A stretch of 64,000 nt of DNA from a gamma proteobacterium symbiont of Stewartia floridana (GCA_003676145.1 NAUB01000028.1:1-64000), one strand, 5' to 3'. Positions 9,802 to 19,130 are shown, counted from the first letter of the stretch. The notes: generated by a model not told the origin, from the sequence alone. Program-made: numbers and translations.

Positions 9802-10779
9802 ATGCACCCAGCCTTTTCAGTCATATTTCTGACCACGCTGATCGGCGTTGGGCAAGGACTGTTTCTGGCCCTGTTTACCGGTCAGCTCTATGCGCTGGCC
9901 AATCTGCTGCCGGCGCAGACCGATCTGTTTTACGCCCAAGGCAGTATGATCGCGCTGATGTTACTGATTGGTGGTCTGGTGGCATCGGTATTTCATTTGG
10001 GGCGTCCGGAACGGGCCTGGCGTGCCGCCACCCAGTGGCGTACCTCCTGGTTGTCCCGTGAGGTGATCGTCTTGCCGGCGGCGATGCTGTTTACCGCTGT
10101 TTACGGTCTGTTGCACTATTTTGGCTGGACCCAGCCCCTGTTTGTCATCTCCCAGACCCTGCCGGTGGATGCCACATTGATCGTCGGGGCATTGGGAACC
10201 CTGGCCACCTTTCTGCTGTTTCTCTGTACGGCGATGATCTATGCCAGTCTGCGTTTCATCAAAGCCTGGCACTCGCCACTGACCGTGGCCAATTTTCTGT
10301 TTCTCGGTATCGCTTCAGGCTTCATGCTGGCAGCTGCTCTGTCGGCCTACAACTCGTCCAGTCTGGTGGTTTTCTATGGGACCTGGGCGGTTGTGGCGAC
10401 CCTGCTGGGAGCGATCACGCGCGGTGCCTCTCTCTATCGCAACAGCGATTTTCGCTGCAAGATCAGTATGCAGTCAGCGATCGGCGTGCACCACGCCAAG
10501 CTGCATCAAAAAGCTCAGGGATTCATGGGTGGCGCGTTCAACACCCGGGAGTTCTTTCATGGCAAAAGCGATGCACTGCTGCAGATGCTGCGTTATGGCT
10601 TTCTGCTGATGGTTTTCATCTTGCCGGTACTGTTGATACTGCTGGCCTATCTGCTTGAATCCTCACGCTTGCCGATTGCTGCATTTCTGATTCAATACGC
10701 CGGCTTGGTGATCGAGCGCTACTACTTTTTTACTGAGGCGAAACATCCACAAAACCTCTACTACCAGAGTATGGCGTAG
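9802..10779 (+). CDS. soeC: Sulfite dehydrogenase membrane anchor SoeC (DmsC-type)
   Basis: A 325-aa integral membrane protein with about eight hydrophobic helices, of the DmsC anchor family. HLGRPERAW near residue 62 resembles a conserved stretch of these anchors. It follows soeB after a 125-bp gap with no ORF; the ATG has a GGAGAG ribosome site. Its role is to fix SoeAB to the inner face of the membrane and deliver electrons to quinone. An 18-base hairpin lies just after the stop (10789-10806). Confidence 0.87.
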   Translation: MHPAFSVIFLTTLIGVGQGLFLALFTGQLYALANLLPAQTDLFYAQGSMIALMLLIGGLVASVFHLGRPERAWRAATQWRTSWLSREVIVLPAAMLFTAVYGLLHYFGWTQPLFVISQTLPVDATLIVGALGTLATFLLFLCTAMIYASLRFIKAWHSPLTVANFLFLGIASGFMLAAALSAYNSSSLVVFYGTWAVVATLLGAITRGASLYRNSDFRCKISMQSAIGVHHAKLHQKAQGFMGGAFNTREFFHGKSDALLQMLRYGFLLMVFILPVLLILLAYLLESSRLPIAAFLIQYAGLVIERYYFFTEAKHPQNLYYQSMA

Positions 10780-10788
10780 TAATTTTTA

Positions 10789-10806
10789 GGCTCTGTTTGC
10801 AGAGCC
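10789..10806 (+). terminator. Hairpin after soeC, possible weak terminator
   Basis: GGCTCTG/CAGAGCC, a 7-bp stem with a 4-base loop, starts 10 bases after the soeC stop. No U-run follows on the plus strand, so it may end or stabilise the soe transcript but is not a classical intrinsic terminator. Confidence 0.35.
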
Positions 10807-10848
10807 CTGTTGATTAGGTTCCGGGTAAACAAAACGGAGGGTTAGATC

Positions 10849-11643
10849 ATGAAATGGTTTACTGCTTTACTGTTTAGTCTGATGGCGTTGTCGGCAAAGG
10901 CCGATGTGGCGGTGCTGGTACATGGTTATCTCGGCAGTGCCGCTTCCTGGGAACGCAGTGGCGTTACCAGTCTTTTGCACCAGGGGGGCTGGCAGGCTGC
11001 CGGTATAGGGACACCTCGAGGTCTACTGCCTCTGTCCGGTGGTGAGGCAGAAAACAAGTTCTATACTGTGGAACTGCCTTCGATCGCGCCGATTGCTACC
11101 CAGGCGAGGATCCTCAGCGGTATGCTGAATGCGATTCTGCAGAAGCACCCTGGCGAGTCACTGGTTTTGGTCGGGCACTCGGCCGGTGGCGTCGTGGCGC
11201 GTATGGCATTGGTGATGGGAGAGGTTCCACAGGCAAAGGCACTGGTCACCATTGCCTCACCTCATTTGGGTACAGGGCGCGCTGTACAGGCGTTGGATGA
11301 GACGGATGATGTTTTCCCCATCAGCATGGTGAAATCGTTCTTTGTCGGGGACATCTATGATGTGGTGCGAGACTCCTGGGGGGTACTGCTCGATCTGACC
11401 CCTGAACATCCCGGCAGTCTGCTGTTTTGGCTCAACCGTCAACCACACCCGGAGGTCGAATATGTGTCGGTAATCCGGCCTGGTCCTGTGGGTATGGGGG
11501 ATGAAGTGGTTCCGGCCTACAGCCAGGATATGAACAATATCCCGGTACTCAAAGGGCGGGTGCAGAGTCGGCACACAACGCTCAGTCACTCACTCCATCC
11601 GGTTGATGGCGAAGTGCTGGCTGATATATTGTCATCACTTTAA
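10849..11643 (+). CDS. Exported alpha/beta-hydrolase (lipase/esterase-like)
   Basis: 264 residues beginning with a signal peptide (MKWFTALLFSLMALSAKA). VLVHGYLGSAASW near 25 is an oxyanion-hole region, and the nucleophile elbow GHSAGG lies near 107. These are typical of triacylglycerol lipase/PGAP1-like hydrolases. Asp and His candidates follow (near 219 and the SRHTTLSH stretch near 245). A good ribosome site (GGAGG) precedes the ATG. It is co-directional with soeABC about 70 bp downstream, but nothing links its substrate to sulfur metabolism. Confidence 0.75.
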   Translation: MKWFTALLFSLMALSAKADVAVLVHGYLGSAASWERSGVTSLLHQGGWQAAGIGTPRGLLPLSGGEAENKFYTVELPSIAPIATQARILSGMLNAILQKHPGESLVLVGHSAGGVVARMALVMGEVPQAKALVTIASPHLGTGRAVQALDETDDVFPISMVKSFFVGDIYDVVRDSWGVLLDLTPEHPGSLLFWLNRQPHPEVEYVSVIRPGPVGMGDEVVPAYSQDMNNIPVLKGRVQSRHTTLSHSLHPVDGEVLADILSSL

Positions 11644-11708
11644 TCAACTGTGAATACTCTGCGGCTGATGATCAGGTAGCAGGCTTAGCCTCTTGAGAGG
11701 TTAATACT

Positions 11709-11746
11709 ATTTGCGTCCATTTGCGGTGATTTGCGTTCCTTCGCGG
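11709..11746 (+). repeat. 10-bp-periodic TTTGCG repeat, single arm
   Basis: Three and a half 10-base units of the form TTGCGTCCAT / TTGCGGTGAT / TTGCGTTCCT / TCGCGG. The same motif forms the terminal arms of the elements at 17686-17905 and 19131-19231. No matching inverted arm was found nearby, so this looks like a solo end. Confidence 0.6.
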
Positions 11747-11777
11747 AAAATTGAACTCACCCAAACCGATCCGTTAT

Positions 11778-12176
11778 TCAGTCGATCGCCATGACTCTGG
11801 TGACCAGATTATCGCGACGTCTGTCCGATTTTCGCCGCTCGCCGGACTGATGCTCATCGCGTTGCATATTTCGTCTGTCGCGATTGGCAAATCTTCTGTG
11901 GTAGCGGTGAGGTCTCAGATAGAGGCCATTGACGGTGCGGCCATCCAGGTTCTCGATAATGGTATCGGTTACGGAAGTCGGATTAACCTGGATGATAGCA
12001 TGATATTCAATACTGTCCTTCTGAAGATCCCGGATACGGATGATTTTTGTCCGTTTGATGCTTGGTTTATTGAATATGGAGAGGGGTGACCAATTGCTAC
12101 GGGCGCCCTTCAGGGTGACGTTCTGGATCTCCTTCAGGGTGACATTCTTCGGAAGGTGCTTATAAAAAATCCACAT
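11778..12176 (-). CDS. Putative RNA-binding (RRM-like) small protein
   Basis: 132 residues. The first 75 read as a beta-alpha-beta domain resembling an RRM: an opening strand WIFYKHLP, a strand KIIRIRDL, a YHAIIQV strand, then a helix and NGLYLRPH. A basic, His/Arg-rich tail with RRKSDRRR follows. Similar conserved hypotheticals occur in gammaproteobacteria, from memory. The ATG at 12176 has a strong GGAGG six bases upstream; a longer reading frame without a ribosome site was rejected. Residues NVTLKEIQ/NVTLKGAR come from an in-frame 24-base tandem duplication. Confidence 0.55.
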   Translation of the reverse strand: MWIFYKHLPKNVTLKEIQNVTLKGARSNWSPLSIFNKPSIKRTKIIRIRDLQKDSIEYHAIIQVNPTSVTDTIIENLDGRTVNGLYLRPHRYHRRFANRDRRNMQRDEHQSGERRKSDRRRDNLVTRVMAID

Positions 12177-12762
12177 GATTGCCTCCAAAAATCTACGCTG
12201 ATCCACAGGCTTCATCCGGTGAACAGTGTTCCAAAATCCTTGGAGAGGTGGTATCACAAAAACCAGTCAGTGCAATGTCCATACCCCTATATTATGGTTT
12301 GTCATTCTGGAATTGAATGGAATGGCCTGTTTTATGCCGATCTTTCCTGAACCTACCCATAATATTTATGCAGAGTTTACTGGTCAGAATTGAGTCGGAT
12401 AATTGCTGGCATCGCCTAATGCAAAGGTGCCTGCATGCGGATCTCAGATCGATTCGTATGCAGTACCAAGAGGCTATGAACTCTGTTTCAATCCTAAATG
12501 TATACCATTACACAGCACATCCATCACTATGTTCCAAATCGATCTTCCCATGGATGCCTAAGTTGTTGCACAAAGCGACTGAGATGAATAGTCAAAGTGT
12601 ATGCAAACAGCAGGTCTGGATGTGTAAACTATTGTAACCAGTCAGATGTTACTTGTATTTCACTATACCCACTGAAACAATAAGGAATAAGAATGGAATC
12701 ATCAGATGCTTTATGTTTCTGTCGGATTGACTACCATTTAAGGTAAACGGAATAGTGCCGTC
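12177..12762. other. Intergenic region before the efflux operon
   Basis: 586 bp between divergent genes. Short open frames here have no ribosome site or recognisable protein. No RNA gene or repeat was seen. It must contain the promoters for the RRM-like gene and the RND operon. Confidence 0.45.
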
Positions 12763-13761
12763 ATGAGATTGCTGTCGATCCTTATATCTCTTCTGTGTCT
12801 AATGCCGGCTTCCAGCCGGACTGTTGCGAATCCTCTGATCGAGGCCCGGGTTGCCGTGCAGAACGAAACCCAATCGGGCTTTACCCGTGCGCACTCACGA
12901 GTGACCCTGTCAGCGGAAGAGTCGGGCCGAGTGGCGAGCGTCAATGGTGACGTGGGAGACCGGGTGGATGCTGAGACACCCTTTGCCTGTCTTGATAACA
13001 CCTATCTGAAACTTGAGCTGAGAACCAATCAGGCGGAGCAGCAGGCGCTGCAGGTGGATATGGCTTACTACCGCAAGGAGGTGGCGCGATACAGTAAACT
13101 GGTGAAAAAGAACAGTTCTTCCGAAAGCCAGCTCGATAGTGCTCAGAGAAACCTGGACAAGACCCGCAATCAGCTCAAAACCTTGTCGATTGCAGAGAAG
13201 ATTCTAAAGGAACGGGAGCAGAGACTCTGTATTTCAGTGCCTCAGGGATGGCAGATAATCAAACGTTTTGTTGAACCTGGGCAATGGGTGAATGGGGGAG
13301 AGCCGGTGGTCGAGGTCGGTGACTACAGCCGCCTGGTTGTACCATTCGCACTCAGTGCCACAGAGTTTCGTGCACTGATGCAGCAGCAGGAGCAAGGTCT
13401 GTCGGTGAATCTACCAGATTATCAGCTGGCTCTTCCCGCTCAATTGATACGCCTCTCACCCGCCTTTGATGAACGCTCACGCAAGATCCATTTTGAGCTG
13501 CAATTGAATGAAGGTCTGCCGACTCATCGGGGAGGCATGCGGGTTGAGCTGAGTTTAAGTATCCCCACCCGCTCCGGCGCTGTAGTGGTACCAAAGCAGG
13601 CACTGCAACAACGCTATGAACAGTATTGGATGCGGCGTCCCGACGGCAGTGAGATTCCTGTAGTCTATCTCGGGCGGGTAAATGGCAGCGATGGGGATTG
13701 GGTCAGGGTAACTTCGCCGCAGATCAAGCCAGGGGATCAATTTCAAATGATCGGTGAGTAG
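12763..13761 (+). CDS. RND efflux periplasmic adaptor (membrane fusion protein)
   Basis: 332 residues with an N-terminal signal (hydrophobic 3-18), a biotinyl-lipoyl half (VTLSAEESGRVASVNGDVGD, about 46-65), an alpha-helical hairpin about 80-150 with coiled-coil character, the second lipoyl half (QGWQIIKRFVEPGQWVNGGE), then beta-barrel and membrane-proximal domains. This is the HlyD/AcrA family order, with a shorter hairpin than AcrA. It lies 8 bp before the RND pump gene and would connect pump to outer-membrane channel. No TolC-like gene is adjacent, so the channel is presumably encoded elsewhere. Confidence 0.9.
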   Translation: MRLLSILISLLCLMPASSRTVANPLIEARVAVQNETQSGFTRAHSRVTLSAEESGRVASVNGDVGDRVDAETPFACLDNTYLKLELRTNQAEQQALQVDMAYYRKEVARYSKLVKKNSSSESQLDSAQRNLDKTRNQLKTLSIAEKILKEREQRLCISVPQGWQIIKRFVEPGQWVNGGEPVVEVGDYSRLVVPFALSATEFRALMQQQEQGLSVNLPDYQLALPAQLIRLSPAFDERSRKIHFELQLNEGLPTHRGGMRVELSLSIPTRSGAVVVPKQALQQRYEQYWMRRPDGSEIPVVYLGRVNGSDGDWVRVTSPQIKPGDQFQMIGE

Positions 13762-13769
13762 ACCAAACC

Positions 13770-16700
13770 ATGCGTGATCTTGTCGCTTTCTCACTGAAAC
13801 AGCGGGTTTTCTATAATCTGATGTTTGTGGTGTTGATCGTGGTGGGGTTTATCACCCTGTTTGCACTGCCGGCCGAACGCTACCCCAACTTCGGCTTTGG
13901 TGAAGTCATCATCTCCACAGTCTACCCAGGTGCCTCCCCGGTGGAGGTGGAGAGCCTGGTAACCCGTAAGATCGAAGATGCGCTGGAGCAGGTCGATGAT
14001 GTGGAGTGGATCAACTCCACCTCGTTCAGTGGGCGCTCCAATATTCGCGTCAAATTCATCGACGATTCCGATTATGACACGCTCTTCAATGAAGTTCGGT
14101 TTGAAGTCCTGAATGTAATCAGTGAGTTGCCGCAAGGTGTCGATCCTCCACAGCTGCTGAATGCAAAAGTTCAGGACTGGTTGCCGGTGATTGCGGTCAA
14201 TCTGCTTGGTGACCAGAGCAATCGTGCGCTGGCTTTGATGGGGGAGGAGATCAAGACCCGAATCCTCAAAGTGCCGGAAGTGCAGCAGGTGGAGTTTTCC
14301 GGCAAACAGACCCAGGAGTTTCACATCTACCTGGATGCGCAGAAGCTGCGTGAACTGGGTGTCACTTTTGATCAGGTGGCGCAGGCACTGATTGGCGCCA
14401 ATCACACCATCCCGGCCGGCAAATACACCAACGACAGCGGTGAGTTCCTGGTCAAGATGGATGAACGCTTCAACAACCTGGAGCAGGTCCAGTCCACCGT
14501 GGTACGGCGGGATGCGGATGGCAGTTTGGTCAAGGTGTCCGATCTGGCCAGTCGAATCGGTATGGACTACCGGGATCCGATTGTCATTGCCTCGGTAAAC
14601 GGCAAGCCCTCATTGGGATTGAAGATCATCAAGTCGGAAAAGGGTAATGCCATGAAGATTCGCGATCAGGTGATCGCGATCGTCGAGGAGTTCCGTCCGA
14701 CCCTGAAGGCACAAGGAGTGGATCTGGTTCTGACCCAGGATTCGACTGTCTATATCAAGGATGGATTGAGTACCCTGGGAATGAACATGCTGGTGGGTAT
14801 CAGCCTGGTCTCGCTGATCATCTGGTACTTTATGGGAGTTCGCAATGCCGGGCTGGTCACTATCGGCATTCCCTTCGCCTTCATGATCACCATGCTGATC
14901 ATGTATCTCACCGGTAACAGCTTGAATGAGATCACCCTGTTCTCGTTCGTCCTGGTGACCGGAATCGTGGTGGATGATGCAATCGTGGTGACCGAGAACA
15001 TCTACCGCCATGTGCAGGAGGGTGATCCCCTGCGCGATGCCATCATCAACGGTACCACGGAGGTGGCATTGCCGGTCATCGCAGCCACCATGACCACGGT
15101 GGCCGCGTTCCTGCCGATGCTGATCATGACCGGTTCAACCGGCCAGTTTTTTGCCCTGGTACCGAAGGCGGTCACCTTTGCCATCGTCGCCTCACTGATC
15201 GAGTGTCTGTTGATTCTGCCGATCCACTATCTCGATTTCGGGCCACGCAGTCAGAATGCCTCCAAGTTGCTGGAGCGGGATAACGCCATGATGCGGGTCG
15301 CCCGCCGCTTTACCGATTGGTTGCTCAATCTGACGATGCGCTTTCGGCTGCTTTCTGTTTTCATCGTGTCGCTGCTGTTTGTTGTCTCAGTGGTGATCAT
15401 CGGGCTCTCGGCCAGCGGCAAGGTTCCGCTGATACGGATTCAGTTCTTTCCCGATGACTACAAAATCTACTATGTGGATGTGGTAGGGCCGAGTAATGTC
15501 TCACTGGATGAGATCGACAGCCGGGTGAAACAGATTGCACAGACGGTGATGGAGGATGGTCCGGGGATGGCCAGTGCCGCATCCGGGTTGGCCGGGATGT
15601 ACTTCAATGAGGATTACGAGCCGATCTACGGTAACAATCACGGTTCCGTGATTGTTACCATGCCAAGCGCCAAAGAGCAGACCTTCGATGATCCTCTGGC
15701 CCATCTGCAGAGGATGCGGGACAAGCTCAAGCCGATCTATGAAAAGGATGGCTATCATCTGCACGTGCATCCGCAGAACGATGGACCGCCCAGTGGCAAG
15801 GATATCAATGTGCGGGTGGTTGGTGCGAATGTCGAAGCGGTATCGGCGCTGTCCGCTGAATTACTGAAATTCATGCAGGCTTCCGACGCGATCGGACCAA
15901 ACCTGATCGATCTGAAGGATGACAGAGGGGTGCCCAAACGGGTGTTTCGTCTGCAGGTGGATCAACAGCTGGTGGCTGAGTATGGCCTCGACAACAGCCA
16001 GGTGGCGCAACTGGCAGCGAGCGTCCTGGATGGTCGTTATCTCGGTAAGTACCGGCATATCGATGAAGAGGTCGATATCAAACTGCGGATCGATCCCGGC
16101 GCCTTGAGAGAGCCGGAAAATGCCCTCTATATCCCGGTGATCGAGGATGCCGGGCGGCCGGTCTATTTAAGCGACCTGGTAGAGGTCAAAGCCTATAACG
16201 AGAGTGGTGAGATCAAGCGCTACCAGGGACAGCGGGCAATCAGTCTGAAGGCCGATATCCGTGAGGGTGCTCCCACTTCAACGCCGGCAGTTGTGGAGGC
16301 AGTGAGACGTCACTATGAGACCATTCGTGAGGAGTATCCCGGTGCTACGGTAACCTTTGGCGGTGAACATGAGGATACCCAACGCTCCTTCCAGTCGCTG
16401 GCCTATGCCTTCATCATTGCCGTACTGGTGATGTATGTGATTCTGGCAACCCAGTTTCAGTCCTATCTGCAGCCGTTGATCATACTCTCTGCGGTGGTCT
16501 TCGCCTTGATCGGCGTGGTGTTCGGCAAGTTAGTCACCCAGTCCCTGTTTACCGTCAACAGTTTTATTGCGGTGATCGGTGTGGCGGGTGTGGTGGTCAA
16601 TGATGCGCTGGTACTGATCGACTTCATCAACAAGAGATATCGAAGTGGTATGACTCGACGCGAAGCGATCACCGAAGGGGTGCATATTCGCCTGCGGCCA

Positions 16701-16931
16701 ATTCTGCTCACCACCCTGACCACCAGCCTGGGACTGCTGCCAATGGCTGTGGGTTTCCCCAGCTATTCACTGGTGTGGGGCACCATGGCATCGACCTTCG
16801 TTACCGGGCTTGCCGCAGCCACGGCTTTGACCCTGTTTATCATTCCGGTGTTGTGGGATCTGTTAATGGGACTGCAGGAGAGAATCGCCAGACGCAGAGA
16901 GAGCAAGGGTCTCTCTTCAGAAAGTTATTAA
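13770..16931 (+). CDS. RND family efflux transporter permease (AcrB/MexB-type)
   Basis: 1053 residues with the full RND layout: one N-terminal helix, a large periplasmic loop, helices 2-7, a second periplasmic loop and helices 8-12. VVDDAIVVTENIYRH near 401 carries the two adjacent Asp residues of the proton relay. The C-terminal half repeats the pattern as VVVNDALVLIDFIN. The family uses proton influx to expel small amphiphiles from the periplasm. Metal-export subfamilies are less likely because the helix-4 motif is of drug-pump type. Substrate cannot be read from sequence. Confidence 0.92.
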   Translation: MRDLVAFSLKQRVFYNLMFVVLIVVGFITLFALPAERYPNFGFGEVIISTVYPGASPVEVESLVTRKIEDALEQVDDVEWINSTSFSGRSNIRVKFIDDSDYDTLFNEVRFEVLNVISELPQGVDPPQLLNAKVQDWLPVIAVNLLGDQSNRALALMGEEIKTRILKVPEVQQVEFSGKQTQEFHIYLDAQKLRELGVTFDQVAQALIGANHTIPAGKYTNDSGEFLVKMDERFNNLEQVQSTVVRRDADGSLVKVSDLASRIGMDYRDPIVIASVNGKPSLGLKIIKSEKGNAMKIRDQVIAIVEEFRPTLKAQGVDLVLTQDSTVYIKDGLSTLGMNMLVGISLVSLIIWYFMGVRNAGLVTIGIPFAFMITMLIMYLTGNSLNEITLFSFVLVTGIVVDDAIVVTENIYRHVQEGDPLRDAIINGTTEVALPVIAATMTTVAAFLPMLIMTGSTGQFFALVPKAVTFAIVASLIECLLILPIHYLDFGPRSQNASKLLERDNAMMRVARRFTDWLLNLTMRFRLLSVFIVSLLFVVSVVIIGLSASGKVPLIRIQFFPDDYKIYYVDVVGPSNVSLDEIDSRVKQIAQTVMEDGPGMASAASGLAGMYFNEDYEPIYGNNHGSVIVTMPSAKEQTFDDPLAHLQRMRDKLKPIYEKDGYHLHVHPQNDGPPSGKDINVRVVGANVEAVSALSAELLKFMQASDAIGPNLIDLKDDRGVPKRVFRLQVDQQLVAEYGLDNSQVAQLAASVLDGRYLGKYRHIDEEVDIKLRIDPGALREPENALYIPVIEDAGRPVYLSDLVEVKAYNESGEIKRYQGQRAISLKADIREGAPTSTPAVVEAVRRHYETIREEYPGATVTFGGEHEDTQRSFQSLAYAFIIAVLVMYVILATQFQSYLQPLIILSAVVFALIGVVFGKLVTQSLFTVNSFIAVIGVAGVVVNDALVLIDFINKRYRSGMTRREAITEGVHIRLRPILLTTLTTSLGLLPMAVGFPSYSLVWGTMASTFVTGLAAATALTLFIIPVLWDLLMGLQERIARRRESKGLSSESY

Positions 16932-17004
16932 CCCTGGGCCTGTTAAGCCTGAGCCAATTGGATTATTGTAGGCAGCTTACAGCAATTTCAGCTTTTCCTG
17001 CTTT

Positions 17005-17685
17005 ATGAAACTACTTGCCATTGAAACCGCGACAGAGGCCTGCTCTGCCGCCCTCCTTATCGATGACCAGATCGAGCTGCGATATGAGATCAAACCGAGA
17101 GGCCACAGTGAGCTGATCCTCGGCATGATGGATGGGTTACTGGCCGAGGCGGAATTGTCTGCCAATCAGCTCGATGCGATGGCGTTCGGCCGTGGCCCAG
17201 GCTCATTCACCGGTGTGCGAATTGCCACCGGGGTGATCCAGGGGGCGGCGTTCGCGGCCGATCTGCCGGTGGTTCCTGTCTCCACCCTGGCGGCGCTGGC
17301 CCAGCGGGCCTATCGGGAAAAGGGCGAGCCAAATCTGCTGACAGCCTTTGATGCCAGAATGGGGGAGCTCTACTGGGCGGGTTATCGGGTCGACAGTAGC
17401 GAGATCGTTCGTCTGGTTATGGACGAACAGGTGGCCAGTGCGCAACAGGTTCATCTGCCGCTGGACGAAGAGTGGTATGGGGTCGGTTCAGGCTGGGGTG
17501 TCTATGGTCCCGAGTTGGGCGAGCGGCTTGGAGAGTCACTGCTCGGTTACAAGGCGGATCTCTACTGCAGCGCGCGGGATGTGGCTACCCTGGCAGCCGC
17601 TGATTTCGAAGCCGGTCTGGCGGTACCTGCCGAACGGGCATTGCCGGTCTATCTGCGTAATGAAGTGGCGCATAAGAAGCGTTAA
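17005..17685 (+). CDS. tsaB: tRNA threonylcarbamoyladenosine biosynthesis protein TsaB
   Basis: 226 residues, the usual length. The ASKHA-fold start MKLLAIETATEACSAAL, HSELIL near 35 and the signature GRGPGSFTGVRIATG near 62-76 are diagnostic. TsaB is the non-catalytic partner that binds TsaD and TsaE to make t6A37 in ANN-decoding tRNAs. It stands alone here, 73 bp after the RND gene, possibly on its own promoter. Its stop codon abuts an inverted-repeat element. Confidence 0.95.
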   Translation: MKLLAIETATEACSAALLIDDQIELRYEIKPRGHSELILGMMDGLLAEAELSANQLDAMAFGRGPGSFTGVRIATGVIQGAAFAADLPVVPVSTLAALAQRAYREKGEPNLLTAFDARMGELYWAGYRVDSSEIVRLVMDEQVASAQQVHLPLDEEWYGVGSGWGVYGPELGERLGESLLGYKADLYCSARDVATLAAADFEAGLAVPAERALPVYLRNEVAHKKR

Positions 17686-17905
17686 GTCCGCGAATGAACG
17701 CGAATAAACGCAAATGAAGTGGTAAAGCGCAGGCTTTACAGTTTACAACACAGCAAACCATGGCCTGATGTGGATGACGCTTTGTTAAGCTCTATCTGGT
17801 GGGGCAAGGCCCCACCAGGACTCAAAACGCGATGAGGGTCTTGGCTCTGGATCAACAATACAACTTGTGACTCTTATTTGCGTTCATTCGCGTTCATTCG
17901 CGGAC
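17686..17905. repeat. 220-bp inverted-repeat (MITE-like) element
   Basis: Begins directly after the tsaB stop and ends on the first base of the convergent Slp stop codon. The terminal arms 17686-17715 and 17876-17905 are 30 bp, inverted, with one mismatch, and built of 10-base units (CGCGAATGAA type). The 160-bp core has no ORF but carries a GGGGC...GCCCC-type hairpin around 17801-17816. The motif recurs at 11709-11746 and 19131-19231. It probably acts as a bidirectional transcript end between convergent genes. Confidence 0.7.
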
Positions 17906-18444
17906 TAAAAACCAAACCCGATGCCAATTCCACCATAGCTGCTGCCGCCACTGCTGGCGCCGAAGCCGAAACGGATGCGGGGCTTGCTCCGGGACTCCCT
18001 CTGTTCCGGCCAGAGGGCGAGTTGCTCACACAGCATCACTGGAAAATCATACGCCGCTTCACCGACCTGACCGGCACGAATCTCTGCTATCCGGCCGGTC
18101 GCGGTGACCAGTCGTCCCGATGGGTAATCCCCGGCTTCCAGATAGCCAGGCTGGCTGGCGATAAAGCGTCCGATGGAGGTCGATTGCCGCATCGGTCGAC
18201 CCTGCTCATCCAGTGGATAGGCAAGGATCTCCACTTCGCTCGATTCAGCGAGGTTGCTGACGGCAATCACAATACCGCCCCACTGTAAATTCTGCTCCGG
18301 TAGTGTTGAGGCTGTGGCGGTCTGTTTTGGGGAGAGAGTGCGGTCTGCCGGGGTGATCACCGGATTGCTGCTGCAGCCGATGAGGTTGAGCAACAAGCCG
18401 ATCAAGCCGACCACCAGGAACTTCTCTCTCAGGGATTCAAGCAT
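17905..18444 (-). CDS. Slp family outer-membrane lipoprotein
   Basis: 179 residues with a lipobox LIGC (Cys24), a Slp core with WGGIVIAVSNLAESSEVEIL near 56-75 and GRFIASQPGYLEAGDY near 90-106, and a Gly/Ser-rich, low-complexity C-terminal tail. Slp proteins are stress or starvation-induced outer-membrane lipoproteins of unclear mechanism. It lies 8 bp downstream of a second slp gene, so the two form an operon of diverged paralogues. Confidence 0.85.
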   Translation of the reverse strand: MLESLREKFLVVGLIGLLLNLIGCSSNPVITPADRTLSPKQTATASTLPEQNLQWGGIVIAVSNLAESSEVEILAYPLDEQGRPMRQSTSIGRFIASQPGYLEAGDYPSGRLVTATGRIAEIRAGQVGEAAYDFPVMLCEQLALWPEQRESRSKPRIRFGFGASSGGSSYGGIGIGFGF

Positions 18445-18452
18445 GTCTCAAG

Positions 18453-18992
18453 CTACCAGTAGATTGGGTGTCTTCGCCAATAGGGGTAGTAGAAGGGGTC
18501 GTAGAAAGGGTCATAGAAGTATCGGTGTTGATAGGCCGGATCGATCTGTTTGGGCCACAAATGGTAGCTCCGGACCTTCACCTGGGGGTAGCTGTAGGGG
18601 TATTCTCCGACAGGTTTTTCGACCACCTCTTGAAGTTGCCCGACCACGGTAATAAGACGCTCTTTGGGAAAATCCTCAGGCTCCATAAAGCCATCCATGC
18701 GGGCGATGAAACGGCCGTAGCTCTTTTTACTGTCCAATGGCTTGCCCGATTTGCTCAGGCGCTGGGAGAGAATCTCGATATGGGTCTCATCGGCGAGATT
18801 TTCCACCGAGATGATCTCACCGCCCCAGCGTACACGGCTGCCGACAAACGGCTCAGCATCCTGCTGCACTTCATCGACCCGGATGTCGCCGTCAACGGGG
18901 GTGCGGATGGCCAGTGGTATCTTTGAGGCACAGCTGCTGATGATCAGGCTGCCGACAACAATGAGAAGGATACGTCTGCTCTGTCTGTTCAT
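18453..18992 (-). CDS. Slp family outer-membrane lipoprotein (paralogue)
   Basis: 179 residues: signal and lipobox (LIISSCASK), then the Slp core with VRWGGEIISVENLADETHIE and GRFIARMDGFMEPEDFPKER, the same positions as in its neighbour. The C-terminus is rich in Tyr, Phe, Asp and Pro (FYDPFYDPFYYPYW), unlike the Gly-rich tail of the other copy. The ATG at 18992 starts the signal peptide; a TTG six codons upstream is less likely. First gene of the two-gene slp operon. Confidence 0.85.
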   Translation of the reverse strand: MNRQSRRILLIVVGSLIISSCASKIPLAIRTPVDGDIRVDEVQQDAEPFVGSRVRWGGEIISVENLADETHIEILSQRLSKSGKPLDSKKSYGRFIARMDGFMEPEDFPKERLITVVGQLQEVVEKPVGEYPYSYPQVKVRSYHLWPKQIDPAYQHRYFYDPFYDPFYYPYWRRHPIYW

Positions 18993-19130
18993 GTTTCCCG
19001 AGGCTTCCAATGCAATTCACAACTGTTGGACTGTCAGGTCTTCGGTAAATTCCCTGAGGCGGGAGTGGCGCTTACTTGATCCATTTACCCCCCAATATTA
19101 CTGGAGAAATTGGGCCACCCTAAAAAGATT

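Noticed and set aside
6018-10779. Polysulfide, thiosulfate or DMSO reductase instead of Soe
   Set aside because: No Tat signal on the catalytic subunit and a DmsC-like anchor after a four-cluster subunit fit SoeABC better; reductase use is not excluded.
18254-18926. Plus-strand frames opposite the slp genes
   Set aside because: Shadows of the lipoprotein genes, which have clear signals and lipoboxes on the minus strand.
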